NCBI GenBank assembly: GCA_005808665.1
Contig: SYLG01000181.1
Location: 1 to 64,000, forward strand
Length of the DNA: 64,000 bases
Origin: Planctomycetia bacterium
Lineage (GTDB): Bacteria; Planctomycetota; Planctomycetia; Gemmatales; Gemmataceae
Direction of reading: 5' to 3'
Position 1 is the stretch's first letter; each line of letters starts with the position of its first letter. The notes beneath the pieces were generated by a model. That model was not told the DNA's origin, searched no databases, and saw only the letters and a program-made list of their open reading frames with translations. Shown one piece after another: positions 1 to 8,277 of the stretch. Both the position numbers and the translations under genes were made by a program.

Positions 1-9
1 TCGTCACGA

Positions 10-31
10 ACCCCCACTTTTGGTGAGGGGT
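10..31. other. Small inverted repeat near window edge
   Basis: An eight-pair hairpin with one bulged A (ACCCC-CAC against GTG-A-GGGGT). A second inverted pair, GACCCC at 101-106 and GGGGTC at 125-130, lies just before the recombinase remnant. Bases 1-138 show no convincing coding sequence. They may belong to whatever truncated the recombinase, but nothing here matches an element end that I recognise. Confidence 0.35.
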
Positions 32-138
32 CCGGTGCCGAAAAATCATGCTTGGTTAACGGATTGAAAGATTCAACAGGGGGAATTTCAAAGCTTAGCT
101 GACCCCGTTTTTTGTCCAGCATTTGGGGTCCACCTTAG

Positions 139-741
139 ACCAAGAGCGGAGATCGGGAGTACGTCTACTACCGCTGCACGCAGTATCACAAGGGCTTACA
201 TCCCCGAACACGGCTAACGGAGGGAGACCTCGACTCCCAGATGCTCGCCCTGTTCGACAAACTGAGGGTCGAAGATGCCGAGTTCCGGGACACGTTCCGG
301 GAGCAGTTGAGGAAGGCGACGAATTGGGATCTCAATGGCTCAATTGAACGTGACGTTGAATTGCAAGGAAAGCGAAATCAGATCATCCATCAGCAGAGGC
401 AACTCTTGAACCTGCGACTCCTCGAAGAGATCAACGCTGACACCTACGCTGCAAAGGCCCAAGAGCTACGGGACGAGGAGGCAGGGTTGCGGCTCCAGAT
501 CGAGGGGGCGAGCCGCAATCGCAACGAAACCATCGACATTGCGATCAAAGCGTTTGAACTTTCTCAAAACCTACGGGCCAAATGGTTTGCAGCCGATTGG
601 GCTGCAAAACGCCGAATCCTCGAAATCGTGTGTTTGAACTGGAAGCTCGACGGCGTAAGTCTTGTCCCTGAATGGAGAAAGCCCTTCGACCTGTTGGCCG
701 AAGGGCTTCAAAAGAAAGATAGTCGGGGCGAGAGGATTTGA
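139..741 (+). pseudogene. Serine recombinase (resolvase/invertase family), N-terminally truncated remnant
   Basis: The open frame after a TAG at 136-138 begins with a recombinase zinc-ribbon tail (YVYYRCTQYHKG, then RLTEGDLDSQ) and continues into the long coiled-coil region that ends large serine recombinases (residues near LQGKRNQIIHQQRQ and the C-terminal KPFDLLAEGL). The catalytic resolvase domain with its serine, the DNA-binding domain and most of the zinc ribbon are absent, so this cannot be an active enzyme. An ATG at 241 opens a 166-codon frame but sits inside the domain. The last residues (SRGERI) and the stop at 739-741 are encoded by the 3' end of tRNA-Pro. That placement suggests a recombinase-bearing element once integrated at this tRNA. 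Confidence 0.8.
679..708 (-). terminator. Possible terminator of tRNA-Pro
   Basis: A perfect ten-pair stem (AAGCCCTTCG / CGAAGGGCTT) with a ten-base loop starts 15 bases beyond the 3' end of tRNA-Pro. On the minus strand it is followed by TTCTCC, a poor T-tract. It also encodes the PFDLLAEG part of the recombinase tail, so the stem could be a coding accident. Confidence 0.4.
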
Positions 742-797
742 ACCTCCAACCTCTTGCACCCCAAGCAAGCGCGCTATCCAGGTTGCGCCACGCCCCG
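723..797 (-). tRNA. tRNA-Pro (GGG anticodon)
   Basis: The minus strand folds into a full cloverleaf: acceptor CGGGGCG/CGCCCCG, D stem GCGC/GCGC, anticodon stem CTTGC/GCAAG around loop TTGGGGT (anticodon GGG), a five-base variable loop, and T stem GGAGG/CCTCT around TTCAAAT. The discriminator is A at 723 and the CCA end is not encoded. It lies alone between the recombinase remnant, whose stop codon is inside its 3' half, and the divergent PPC-domain gene. Confidence 0.95.
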
Positions 798-811
798 ATC
801 AATGTTTTGTT

Positions 812-839
812 TTTATCGGCATTTCCCAAGTGAAGTCAA
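812..839 (-). promoter_or_regulatory. Probable sigma-70-type promoter of tRNA-Pro
   Basis: On the minus strand TTGACT (834-839) and GATAAA (812-817) are 16 bases apart, with the -10 box ending about 14 bases before the tRNA 5' end. Spacing and position fit a tRNA promoter; the -10 matches four of six consensus bases. Confidence 0.5.
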
Positions 840-1011
840 GGAGGGTTATTGGGATTCCCCTGAAAGGCCAAAAAGGAAGGCCAAAAAAACAGGGAAATGA
901 AGTTTCCCAGTTGAACCTGGGCTTGGTTTTTGGGACAATATAGTTACCTGCCTAGTTTGCCCAACCTAAATAACAGATAAGTTGTTTTTGCCCAGCCGGA
1001 ATCAAACCGCA

Positions 1012-3513
1012 ATGAAGCCCCTCCCCTTTTATTTCCAGCCCTTCTTGGGAATGCCCCTTTTTGCCTTATTGATTGGCGGTGGAACCCTTTTGGGCCAAGC
1101 CACCGACCCGGGCACCCCTTATCCCCGTATCCTCCGTACCATACCTGCCGGAGCAACCATCGGGGCGACAACAACCTTGTCACTCCACGGCATGGACTTG
1201 GAAGCACCCAAAGAATTCCTGACCACCCACCCCGGGCTCAAGGCGAAACTGGTTCTGGAGGAAGCCCAGAAAAAGGATCCCAAGGCGGCTCCACCTCCCA
1301 ATCCGAAAATCGAATTAACCGTGGACGCCTCGGTTCCTGTGGGAATGCATGGGGTTCGGGTTATCAATAGTTGGGGCACCAGCAACCTTTGCCTTATTCC
1401 CATTCACCGTTTGGCCCAAGGGGTGGAAAAGGAGCCAAATAACGACCTTGCCGAAGCGACCAATCTTCCCTGGAAATCGTGGATGACCGGAACCATTTCC
1501 GGATCCACCGATGTGGACTACTATTCCGTGGAGGTTCCTGCCAACAGCCCCTTGGTGGTTTTTTGCCAAGTCGGAGCCATCAACTCCGGAGCTCAACCCC
1601 GCATCGAGTTGATAAGTCCGACCGGGAAACCGTTGCGAATGAATCATTCCCATCGGGTTAATGATGCCTTGATATGCTGGCGATCCACGGCCGCCGGGAA
1701 ATATAAAATTCGGGTCAGCGAATTGGCGTACAACCGGGGAGATGAAGGTGCCCAGTACCAGCTTTACGCAGGACCAGGGCCATGGGTGGAAACTCCCACG
1801 CCCCTTGTTATGGGGAAATCCAAAAACCAACCTATAACCTTGACAGGCTTTGGCTTGGACCCTGCCAAGCCAGGAAAAGGATTTGGCGGAGAGTCGGTTT
1901 CTTTGGTGACCCAACCTTCCCAATTCAGATCTTTAACCTACTTTGGCCGTCCAGAAAGGTGCCCCAAAGGGGAGTATTTTTCATTGGAACCTGCCCTCCC
2001 TTCCGGGAGCCCTGTTGAACCGCTTTTCGTGGAAACCACGGACCTGGTGGTGGTCACGGAAAAAGAATCCAACAACACCCCTGAAACCGCCCAGGAGGTT
2101 CCGTTGGGTGCAGATATCACCGGGAGGATGGACAAGGCGGGAGATGTTGATTACTACCGGTTTAACGGAAAAAAAGGCCAGAAAGTCGAAGCAGTCTTAT
2201 TACCCTTATCCCAGGGTGGATTTCACCAGGGGCATTTGCGCATCCTGGCTCTGGCAGGCGACAAAAAAATCGCCGCCTCCAAAGAAGACGATGCCAATTT
2301 TGCCTACCCAAAATTTTTCCAAAAGGGCCTCGATGTCTCCCTGGATTTCACCCTGCCGGCAGATGGTCCGTACGCCATTGCGGTTGGAAGCCGCGTTTCA
2401 ACCTCCCTCCATGGAACCTCTTCAGGCTACCGGTTGAGAATTGGGGAGCCCAAGCCTGCAATCACAGTTTATGGCATTTCCCCTTTGAGCCAAAACCCTG
2501 GGAGTATTCCCATTGCAAGAGGGGGTACCGAAGCCGTTTTGATTTATGTTCAAAGGACCAATGGCTTTAATGGGGAGGTCAAAATTAGTCCTGAACGCCT
2601 TCCCCCAGGCATCAGGGTGGCTCCCATCACCCTGCCCCCCGGAATTCAGGTTGCCAACCTTTCTATTACTGCTGAGGATAATGCCGCTGAGGGCCAATCC
2701 CCTCTACGATTGGTGGCGGAATCAACACTTGGAAAATCCGAACCGGTTTACCTGTCGATGCGAACGACACTCCCTGCCGCCGCCATTACCCTGCCCCATA
2801 TGGGTGTTGATAGCGAAATGATGGTATCGGTTCGGGGGACCACGCCTTTTGTGTTAAAAGGGGCAGTGGACAAACCCGTCCTTAAGGTAGGGGAAAAGGC
2901 GGAATTCAAGGTAGACCTTGTGCGCAAGGGTCCCGACAAGACCGTGATTGCCGTTCAGGGCCTGGAAAGCCCTGGAAACCTCCTTGGAACGGCGCCAGTA
3001 AATATCAATGCCGACAAAACCGAGGTAAAAATTCCTGTTACGGTGCCAGACTCGGTCCCTTTGGGGACCTATTTGCTTTCGGTTCGGGGTCAGTCCCCCA
3101 TACCCTTTGCCAAGGATCCGGCCGCCAAAACAAAACCCCCTGCAAATATGGTGGTTTGGTCCAACCCTGTGACGGTGGAAATCATTCCCAAGGATTTGGG
3201 ATCGGTCCAGGCAACGGCGACGGGCGACCCCTTGAAGCCGGGAAAACCGGGCCAATTGACCGTAAAGATTACGAGGCGGGAAGGATTTACCGGCGAGGTA
3301 AAGCTAACCTTGCTTGAAAAAGGGGATGGCAAAATCAAAGTGGAAGCTGGAACCATTCCCGCCGCCAAGGATAGTGTCGTCCTCAAGCTGGATATTGCTG
3401 CGGATGTGGGTTTGGGGGCAAAATCAAACCTTGCCCTCCAGGCGGAAGGTCCCTGGAAAGGCAAATTCCCGCTTACTCAAAAAATTCCTTTGAATTTGAC
3501 CATTGTAAAGTGA
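1012..3513 (+). CDS. Exported protein with bacterial pre-peptidase C-terminal (PPC) domains
   Basis: An 833-residue protein with an N-terminal signal sequence (MKPLPFYFQPFLG onward) and at least two PPC-type beta-sandwich domains. These are marked by EPNND followed by DVDYYSVEV near residue 136, and by ESNNT followed by DVDYYRF near residue 350. The C-terminal half is a series of beta-rich, Ig-like segments with no catalytic motif visible. PPC domains are common on exported planctomycete proteins; the function is unknown. I chose ATG 1012 over a TTG 30 bases upstream because it starts the signal peptide. The next gene starts 11 bases after the stop, so the two are probably co-transcribed. Confidence 0.85.
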   Translation: MKPLPFYFQPFLGMPLFALLIGGGTLLGQATDPGTPYPRILRTIPAGATIGATTTLSLHGMDLEAPKEFLTTHPGLKAKLVLEEAQKKDPKAAPPPNPKIELTVDASVPVGMHGVRVINSWGTSNLCLIPIHRLAQGVEKEPNNDLAEATNLPWKSWMTGTISGSTDVDYYSVEVPANSPLVVFCQVGAINSGAQPRIELISPTGKPLRMNHSHRVNDALICWRSTAAGKYKIRVSELAYNRGDEGAQYQLYAGPGPWVETPTPLVMGKSKNQPITLTGFGLDPAKPGKGFGGESVSLVTQPSQFRSLTYFGRPERCPKGEYFSLEPALPSGSPVEPLFVETTDLVVVTEKESNNTPETAQEVPLGADITGRMDKAGDVDYYRFNGKKGQKVEAVLLPLSQGGFHQGHLRILALAGDKKIAASKEDDANFAYPKFFQKGLDVSLDFTLPADGPYAIAVGSRVSTSLHGTSSGYRLRIGEPKPAITVYGISPLSQNPGSIPIARGGTEAVLIYVQRTNGFNGEVKISPERLPPGIRVAPITLPPGIQVANLSITAEDNAAEGQSPLRLVAESTLGKSEPVYLSMRTTLPAAAITLPHMGVDSEMMVSVRGTTPFVLKGAVDKPVLKVGEKAEFKVDLVRKGPDKTVIAVQGLESPGNLLGTAPVNINADKTEVKIPVTVPDSVPLGTYLLSVRGQSPIPFAKDPAAKTKPPANMVVWSNPVTVEIIPKDLGSVQATATGDPLKPGKPGQLTVKITRREGFTGEVKLTLLEKGDGKIKVEAGTIPAAKDSVVLKLDIAADVGLGAKSNLALQAEGPWKGKFPLTQKIPLNLTIVK

Positions 3514-3524
3514 GGGTGGTTGAT

Positions 3525-4904
3525 ATGTATAGTGCTTTATTACTGCTGGGACCGTTGGTTTTTGGCCAAGGCGAAGGAAAGAAAAAGGAATTGCCACCGA
3601 TTGAAGTGGTGAAGATTGACCATAAAAGCCCGGTGGATTTCAACAAGGAGATTTGGCCCATTCTTGAGGCAAAATGTGCCTTTTGCCACTCGGGCAATGT
3701 CAAGGAAGGCCAATATGACATGGCTACCGGCCAGGCATTGATCAAAGGGGGCAAGCGGGGCGTGGCTTTGGTTGCCGGCAAACCCGAAGAAAGCAACCTT
3801 TACATGATGTCCGGGCGAATGAAAAAACCCCATATGCCCCTTAAATCGGAGGAACCCTTTACTCCCAAGGAATTGGCACTTGTTCGCCTCTGGATCGAAC
3901 AGGGTGCCAAAATGCCCACCGAACAGCGCCAAAAGCCAAAAGTCGTGATTAGCGCCCCACCGAAATTGGTTCAACCAATTCATGGAGTTGCAGTGGCACC
4001 CGACAAGAAAACCGTATTTGCCGCCGTTGCCAATCGCATCGTCGAGGTGGACGCAAAGGAGGGCAAGGTACTAAGGACCTTTCGTGATGAAAGCTTAACT
4101 CCTGAAAAAGACCCTTTGAAAAATCCGGGGCACCTTTCGCTCATCGAGTCCATGGCCCTTAGTCCCGATGGCCTTACCTTGGCGACAGGTGCCTACCAGG
4201 AAGTCTCCCTTTGGGATGTGAAAACGGGCAAGATCAGGCATCGCCTCAAGGATTTCTCGGAACGAGTGGTGAGCTTGGCCTTTTCGGCAAATGGCAAACT
4301 TCTCGCAACCGGAGGCGGAGCACCCACCGAGGAGGGCGAGGTCCGCCTATTTGATGTTTCCACGGGTAAAGAAACCCTGAAACTCAAGGCCCCCCATAGC
4401 GACACGGTGTTTGGGGTTTCCTTTAGCCCTGATGGCAAAATCCTGGCGACGGGCGGGGCGGACAAGTTTTTACGCACCTGGGAACTGCCCTCGGGCAAAT
4501 TGCTTAAATCCTTTGAAGGACACACGCACCATGTGATGGATGTTTCCTGGAAAGGAGATGGCAAGTCCATTGTAACCGCTGGGGCGGACCAGGTGCTCAA
4601 GGTATGGAGTTATGAAAACGGGGAACAAATCCGAACCATTCCAGGGCACACCAAGCAGATCACCCGGGTGGTTTTCGTAGGCACCAAACCGGAGGTTTTA
4701 ACCTGTTCTGGTGATCAAACGGTTAGGGTTTGGAATGTGGACAATGGCAGTACGGTTCGAAACTTTGGGGGAAGCACCGATTTCCTTTATGCGGTGGCCT
4801 CAAGCAGTGATGGAGCCTTGGTTGCTTCTGGTGGGGAAGAGGGGACGCTTCGGATATACAATGGTTCCACCGGAAACCTGATCAAAAGCGTTTCTTTGAA
4901 ATAG
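3525..4904 (+). CDS. Planctomycete-type cytochrome c (PSCyt1-like) fused to WD40 repeats
   Basis: A 459-residue exported protein. A short signal peptide (MYSALLLLGPLVFGQ) is followed by a haem-binding CAFCH motif near residue 51 in a context typical of planctomycete cytochrome-C-like domains (PILEAKCAFCHSG). From about residue 145 to the end there are WD40 blades, with recurring SPDGK or GDGK turns and D-x-x-x-x-x-W ends. The fusion suggests a periplasmic haem protein with a propeller scaffold; its redox partner is unknown. ATG 3525 is preferred over GTG 3510 because GAGGGTGG lies about nine bases upstream. It appears to form an operon with the PPC-domain gene. Confidence 0.88.
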   Translation: MYSALLLLGPLVFGQGEGKKKELPPIEVVKIDHKSPVDFNKEIWPILEAKCAFCHSGNVKEGQYDMATGQALIKGGKRGVALVAGKPEESNLYMMSGRMKKPHMPLKSEEPFTPKELALVRLWIEQGAKMPTEQRQKPKVVISAPPKLVQPIHGVAVAPDKKTVFAAVANRIVEVDAKEGKVLRTFRDESLTPEKDPLKNPGHLSLIESMALSPDGLTLATGAYQEVSLWDVKTGKIRHRLKDFSERVVSLAFSANGKLLATGGGAPTEEGEVRLFDVSTGKETLKLKAPHSDTVFGVSFSPDGKILATGGADKFLRTWELPSGKLLKSFEGHTHHVMDVSWKGDGKSIVTAGADQVLKVWSYENGEQIRTIPGHTKQITRVVFVGTKPEVLTCSGDQTVRVWNVDNGSTVRNFGGSTDFLYAVASSSDGALVASGGEEGTLRIYNGSTGNLIKSVSLK

Positions 4905-5337
4905 CCAGGAGGCTTGGGATAATCCTCGTCCCCCATTGGGTAGGGGCCGGGGAGCTTTTGGTTTTCAAGAATCCCCATCGTATTGCGGACTCTGGTTTTG
5001 ACCTTCGTTGTTTTCAAACCCACAATCGTATCCAAATCCGGATAAACCATTTTCATGGTGGGCATGAGGCCCACCGATGGATTTTCCTTTCTAGGGTTTG
5101 CAAAATCTACATCCATAAGTCCGTTTGAAAGTTTTACAACCGGGAACTGCCAGGCCCAGGTGGTTTGGGGGTTTATTCACAGTTTATTTTGCATAAACAG
5201 CAAAGTTTACCCAGCATTGCCGACACTTTGTCATTCTCATTTTTGTAATGGGCTTTGGCCCACCCTTTGCGTGTCAGAGTTGTTCACGGAGATCCAAAAG
5301 CGGCCAGGGAAGGCGGCGGGCTCCCGGGAACAAATCC
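4905..5337. other. Intergenic stretch, 433 bases
   Basis: No supported gene. A seven-pair hairpin (GGTGGGC / GCCCACC, loop ATGAG) at 5057-5075 could end the upstream transcript but lacks a T-tract. A minus-strand open frame of 109 codons (4787-5116) overlaps the upstream gene and has no recognisable domain or good ribosome site, so it is not called. Confidence 0.5.
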
Positions 5338-6606
5338 ATGCTTCAACGATTGCAATGGGCCTTTTGCGCTTTTGCCTTGGCCTTGTCCTCCCTTGCCGCA
5401 TCGTTTCGAAGCCCCAATTTTGTTATTCAGGCCCCTACCCCGGAACTTGCCCAACAAGCGGCTCAATATGCGGAGCATTGGCGCCGCGAAAAGGCACTCC
5501 AGTGGCTGGGCCGGGAGATGCCGCCCTGGCCCGAGCCCATCCCTGTGCAAATCAAGGTCACCGGTGGAGGGTCGGGTGGAGCTACCTCATTTGCATTCGA
5601 CAATGGGGTCATCCTGAGTCAGGAAATGGAGGTTGAGGGGACTCCCGACCGCATCCTTGCCAGTGTCCTTCCCCATGAAATTACCCACACCGTTTTTGCC
5701 TATTACTTTAGACAACCTGTCCCCCGTTGGGCCGATGAAGGAGCTTCGGTCCTGTCTGAGGATGAGCCGGAAAGGCGTTTGCATGACCGGTTGGCAAGGG
5801 ACATTCTCATGACACCCCATCGCCGAATGGCGCTTAGACAACTTTTCAACCTGACCAAATATCCAAACGATGTCATGGTCCTTTATGCCCTTGGATATTC
5901 GGTTACCGATTTTCTCGTCAAGCGAGGGGGACGACCGCAATTTTTGGCCTTTTTGGCGATGGGAATGCGTGGTGATTGGGATGCGGCCTCAAGAGCTTAT
6001 TATGGTTTTGACCGGGTGGAAACCATGGAGGCAGCATGGTTAGCCAGCCTGAAACTCAACGGCCCATTGCCTCCCGAATTCGCCCGTGGAAATTCCCCTC
6101 AGGGAAACGCCACTCTGGTTTCCTCCCCAAACACTTCTGTCATCATGGGAGCCCCCCTTACCACGGATGGGCGCCAAACTCTGGTTCCAGGTTGGAATCG
6201 TGAAGCAAACACATTCCCAGGTTCCCAGGGACAGCCGGTAATTGGTTTCAGCCCACCCCATTCCAATCAACCACCCTTGGCGATGAATTCCCCGCCTTCA
6301 GGATTGAACTATCCCCAAGCCGTTTATCCTGGTTCCGCCTTGCAACAACCGAATTTTCCCAACCAGGGAAACCCCTTGGGGATGACACCCTCGTTTTTGC
6401 CTCAGTCGATGAAGATAAGTGAATATCCGCATCCACCGGTGCGGCTGGTACCTATTGCGACTCATCCAAGCGTATTCGCCAATCAGGACTGGGTGGGAGG
6501 GCCATTGCCCCCTCCACCACCTGGGGCAGTAATGGTATCTACCGGTCAGCCGAGGTTAATTCCGATCCCAGCCGTTCAATTGGGAGCCCCCACGCCCCTT
6601 CCCTGA
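5338..6606 (+). CDS. Exported zinc peptidase of the gluzincin (peptidase MA-like) type, proline-rich tail
   Basis: A 422-residue protein with a signal peptide (MLQRLQWAFCAFALALSSLAA). HEITH at residues 113-117 is followed about 20 residues later by RWADEGAS. This matches the HExxH plus downstream glutamate layout of peptidase-MA-like gluzincins, with two histidines and a glutamate binding zinc. The remaining peptidase domain is helical to about residue 235. After that comes roughly 180 residues rich in Pro, Asn, Gln and Gly, with no domain I recognise, possibly a cell-wall or surface linker. ATG 5338 was chosen over upstream in-frame starts because it begins the signal peptide. Substrate unknown. 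Confidence 0.8.
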   Translation: MLQRLQWAFCAFALALSSLAASFRSPNFVIQAPTPELAQQAAQYAEHWRREKALQWLGREMPPWPEPIPVQIKVTGGGSGGATSFAFDNGVILSQEMEVEGTPDRILASVLPHEITHTVFAYYFRQPVPRWADEGASVLSEDEPERRLHDRLARDILMTPHRRMALRQLFNLTKYPNDVMVLYALGYSVTDFLVKRGGRPQFLAFLAMGMRGDWDAASRAYYGFDRVETMEAAWLASLKLNGPLPPEFARGNSPQGNATLVSSPNTSVIMGAPLTTDGRQTLVPGWNREANTFPGSQGQPVIGFSPPHSNQPPLAMNSPPSGLNYPQAVYPGSALQQPNFPNQGNPLGMTPSFLPQSMKISEYPHPPVRLVPIATHPSVFANQDWVGGPLPPPPPGAVMVSTGQPRLIPIPAVQLGAPTPLP

Positions 6607-7042
6607 CCAATTGGCCCAGTTTGGGTTGTCCCTGAAAAACCTAGAAGGCCCTTGTAATTGAAGATAAAAAAGAGGTTTTGTTTGGGTAAAATTTGCAAGG
6701 ATGCACAATAAACCTTGCGAAAACGGCCGCCGAAATATTTGGCGGTGGACAGGTTCCTGGCGAAGGGGCCAGCAAAGGCAAAGATTGTGAAAGCTAAGTC
6801 ACTTCCAAATCGCATTCCGTTCTGATTCGCTGCTTCAACATTGGAGACACATCACAAACTGGTTTGGCCCACGAAAAGAGGACATTGTGTTAAGCTATAA
6901 ATGGGGTGAAGGCAAATGGGATAAGGTGGAAAGGTCATGAACAAGGTCCGGCGCATTTACACAAGTAAAGTGGCCCACAAAAACAGAACAAACAGTTAAG
7001 CTTTTCTTTTCTAACTAAAAGAGGGTTTTCAGGGACGAGGAA
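6607..7042. other. Intergenic stretch between convergent genes, 436 bases
   Basis: No supported gene. There is an inverted repeat at 6727-6745 (CCGCC / GGCGG around a nearly self-complementary core) and a 20-codon frame at 6937-6999 that is too short to defend. The region separates the stops of the convergent peptidase and TPR genes. Confidence 0.5.
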
Positions 7043-8272
7043 TTAGCGTTTTTGAAAACAGGCACAGGGTTTTCGATCGATGATACAACCCCGGTGGTGG
7101 AGGGCAGCCTTGGCGTGTTCATCCTCATGATCGAGATGTTCCAGGCCCATATCCAACCAGCGGATCGCCTCCACATCCTCTCCTTCATGGAACAATTGAA
7201 TCCCCAGGACGACCTCAGCCCTTCCGGCTTCCGACTCGTCGCCTGCTGCCCGGGAGAGTTGAATTGCCAGTCGGAATGCCTCGCGGGCCAAAGGGTTGTT
7301 GCCTTTACAGGCCTCAAGGCGACCGCGTTGGCGGGTGGCCGAGGCATGAAAACTGCCCCAGCCTTCCCCCTTTCCTATGGCTTCGAGTTCTTCCAGGGCA
7401 AGGTCCAAACCCTCCAGTTGGGATCTGTCAATTTGATTGCGAATCCATTCAAGCCTTGCTTGAGCCCAAGCCGGTCGGTCCCCAGACTTGGCGTAATGGG
7501 ACATGAGGCGCGAAAGGGTTTTGGCTTTTGCGGGAAGGTCTTTGACCAAGGCATCCAGTCGAACCAATGTATTTAGAAGAGCAATTTCCATTTTTTGGGC
7601 ATCAGGAATCGAATCCGGGAATACCTCCAGCATCTCCAAAGCAACATGGCGCAAAATGGCGGGATCCCCCTGCTCCACGCGGTCAGTCAAAACACCAACC
7701 ATGTTGGCAAAATGGGTTTTGAGAATGGGCAGGAATGGTTCCAAAGAAACCTGGCCCTGGAGGGCCCTGGCTTCTGCTGCAATAACCAGGGCTTGGGGAA
7801 TGGCTTCCCTGGAAAATTCCATGACACCAAGGGCAAGGGCAAGGGCCTGCTTTGGTTTGTTGGCATAGAGGCTGATTTCGGCCCGGGCAAGGAGGAGTGG
7901 TTTGGCGGCCGGGGGCGCCACGGCGAGTTTCTCTTCCGCCAAGGTTGCCATTTCCAACGCCTGCAAGGATTCTTCAAATTGGTGAACGGAAGCCCGCATA
8001 AGGCCCAAGTCACGCCAGGCGAGGTAGGCAATGATTGGACCTGTATTCTCACACCGGGTTGCCTTTTGCATTTGGGCCACCGCCTCGGCCTGACGCTCAA
8101 CCCACCAAAGGCCCCAAGCCAGGTCGCGAAAGGCCCCAGCAGTGGATTCCGGTTCCGAAACCTGGGCCTCAAGTTGGGCAATTCCCCTGGTTGGCTGGCC
8201 GGATTCAATCCATTGGCGAGCCATGTTCAAGACATCACTTGGGGCAAACGGATCGCTCAAAACAACTCCCAT
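7043..8272 (-). CDS. TPR-like helical repeat protein
   Basis: A 409-residue protein without a signal peptide, made almost wholly of paired helices in the TPR style (for example AFRDLAWGLWWVERQAEAVA and NNPLAREAFRLAIQLSRAAG). No catalytic motif is visible, so a protein-binding scaffold is the most that can be said. It starts five bases after the alaS stop and is very likely translated from the same message. Confidence 0.75.
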   Translation of the reverse strand: MGVVLSDPFAPSDVLNMARQWIESGQPTRGIAQLEAQVSEPESTAGAFRDLAWGLWWVERQAEAVAQMQKATRCENTGPIIAYLAWRDLGLMRASVHQFEESLQALEMATLAEEKLAVAPPAAKPLLLARAEISLYANKPKQALALALGVMEFSREAIPQALVIAAEARALQGQVSLEPFLPILKTHFANMVGVLTDRVEQGDPAILRHVALEMLEVFPDSIPDAQKMEIALLNTLVRLDALVKDLPAKAKTLSRLMSHYAKSGDRPAWAQARLEWIRNQIDRSQLEGLDLALEELEAIGKGEGWGSFHASATRQRGRLEACKGNNPLAREAFRLAIQLSRAAGDESEAGRAEVVLGIQLFHEGEDVEAIRWLDMGLEHLDHEDEHAKAALHHRGCIIDRKPCACFQKR

Positions 8273-8277
8273 TCGGG

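Noticed and set aside
662-943. Open frame reading through tRNA-Pro (GARGFEPPTS-like peptide)
   Set aside because: That peptide is the well-known spurious translation of a tRNA-Pro 3' half; the stretch is the tRNA itself.
4787-5116. 109-codon minus-strand open frame overlapping the end of the WD40 gene
   Set aside because: No recognisable domain, no good ribosome site, and 118 bases of it are antisense to a clear gene.
6937-6999. 20-codon basic peptide frame preceded by GGAAAGG
   Set aside because: Too short to separate from chance, with no evident partner or conservation visible from one sequence.
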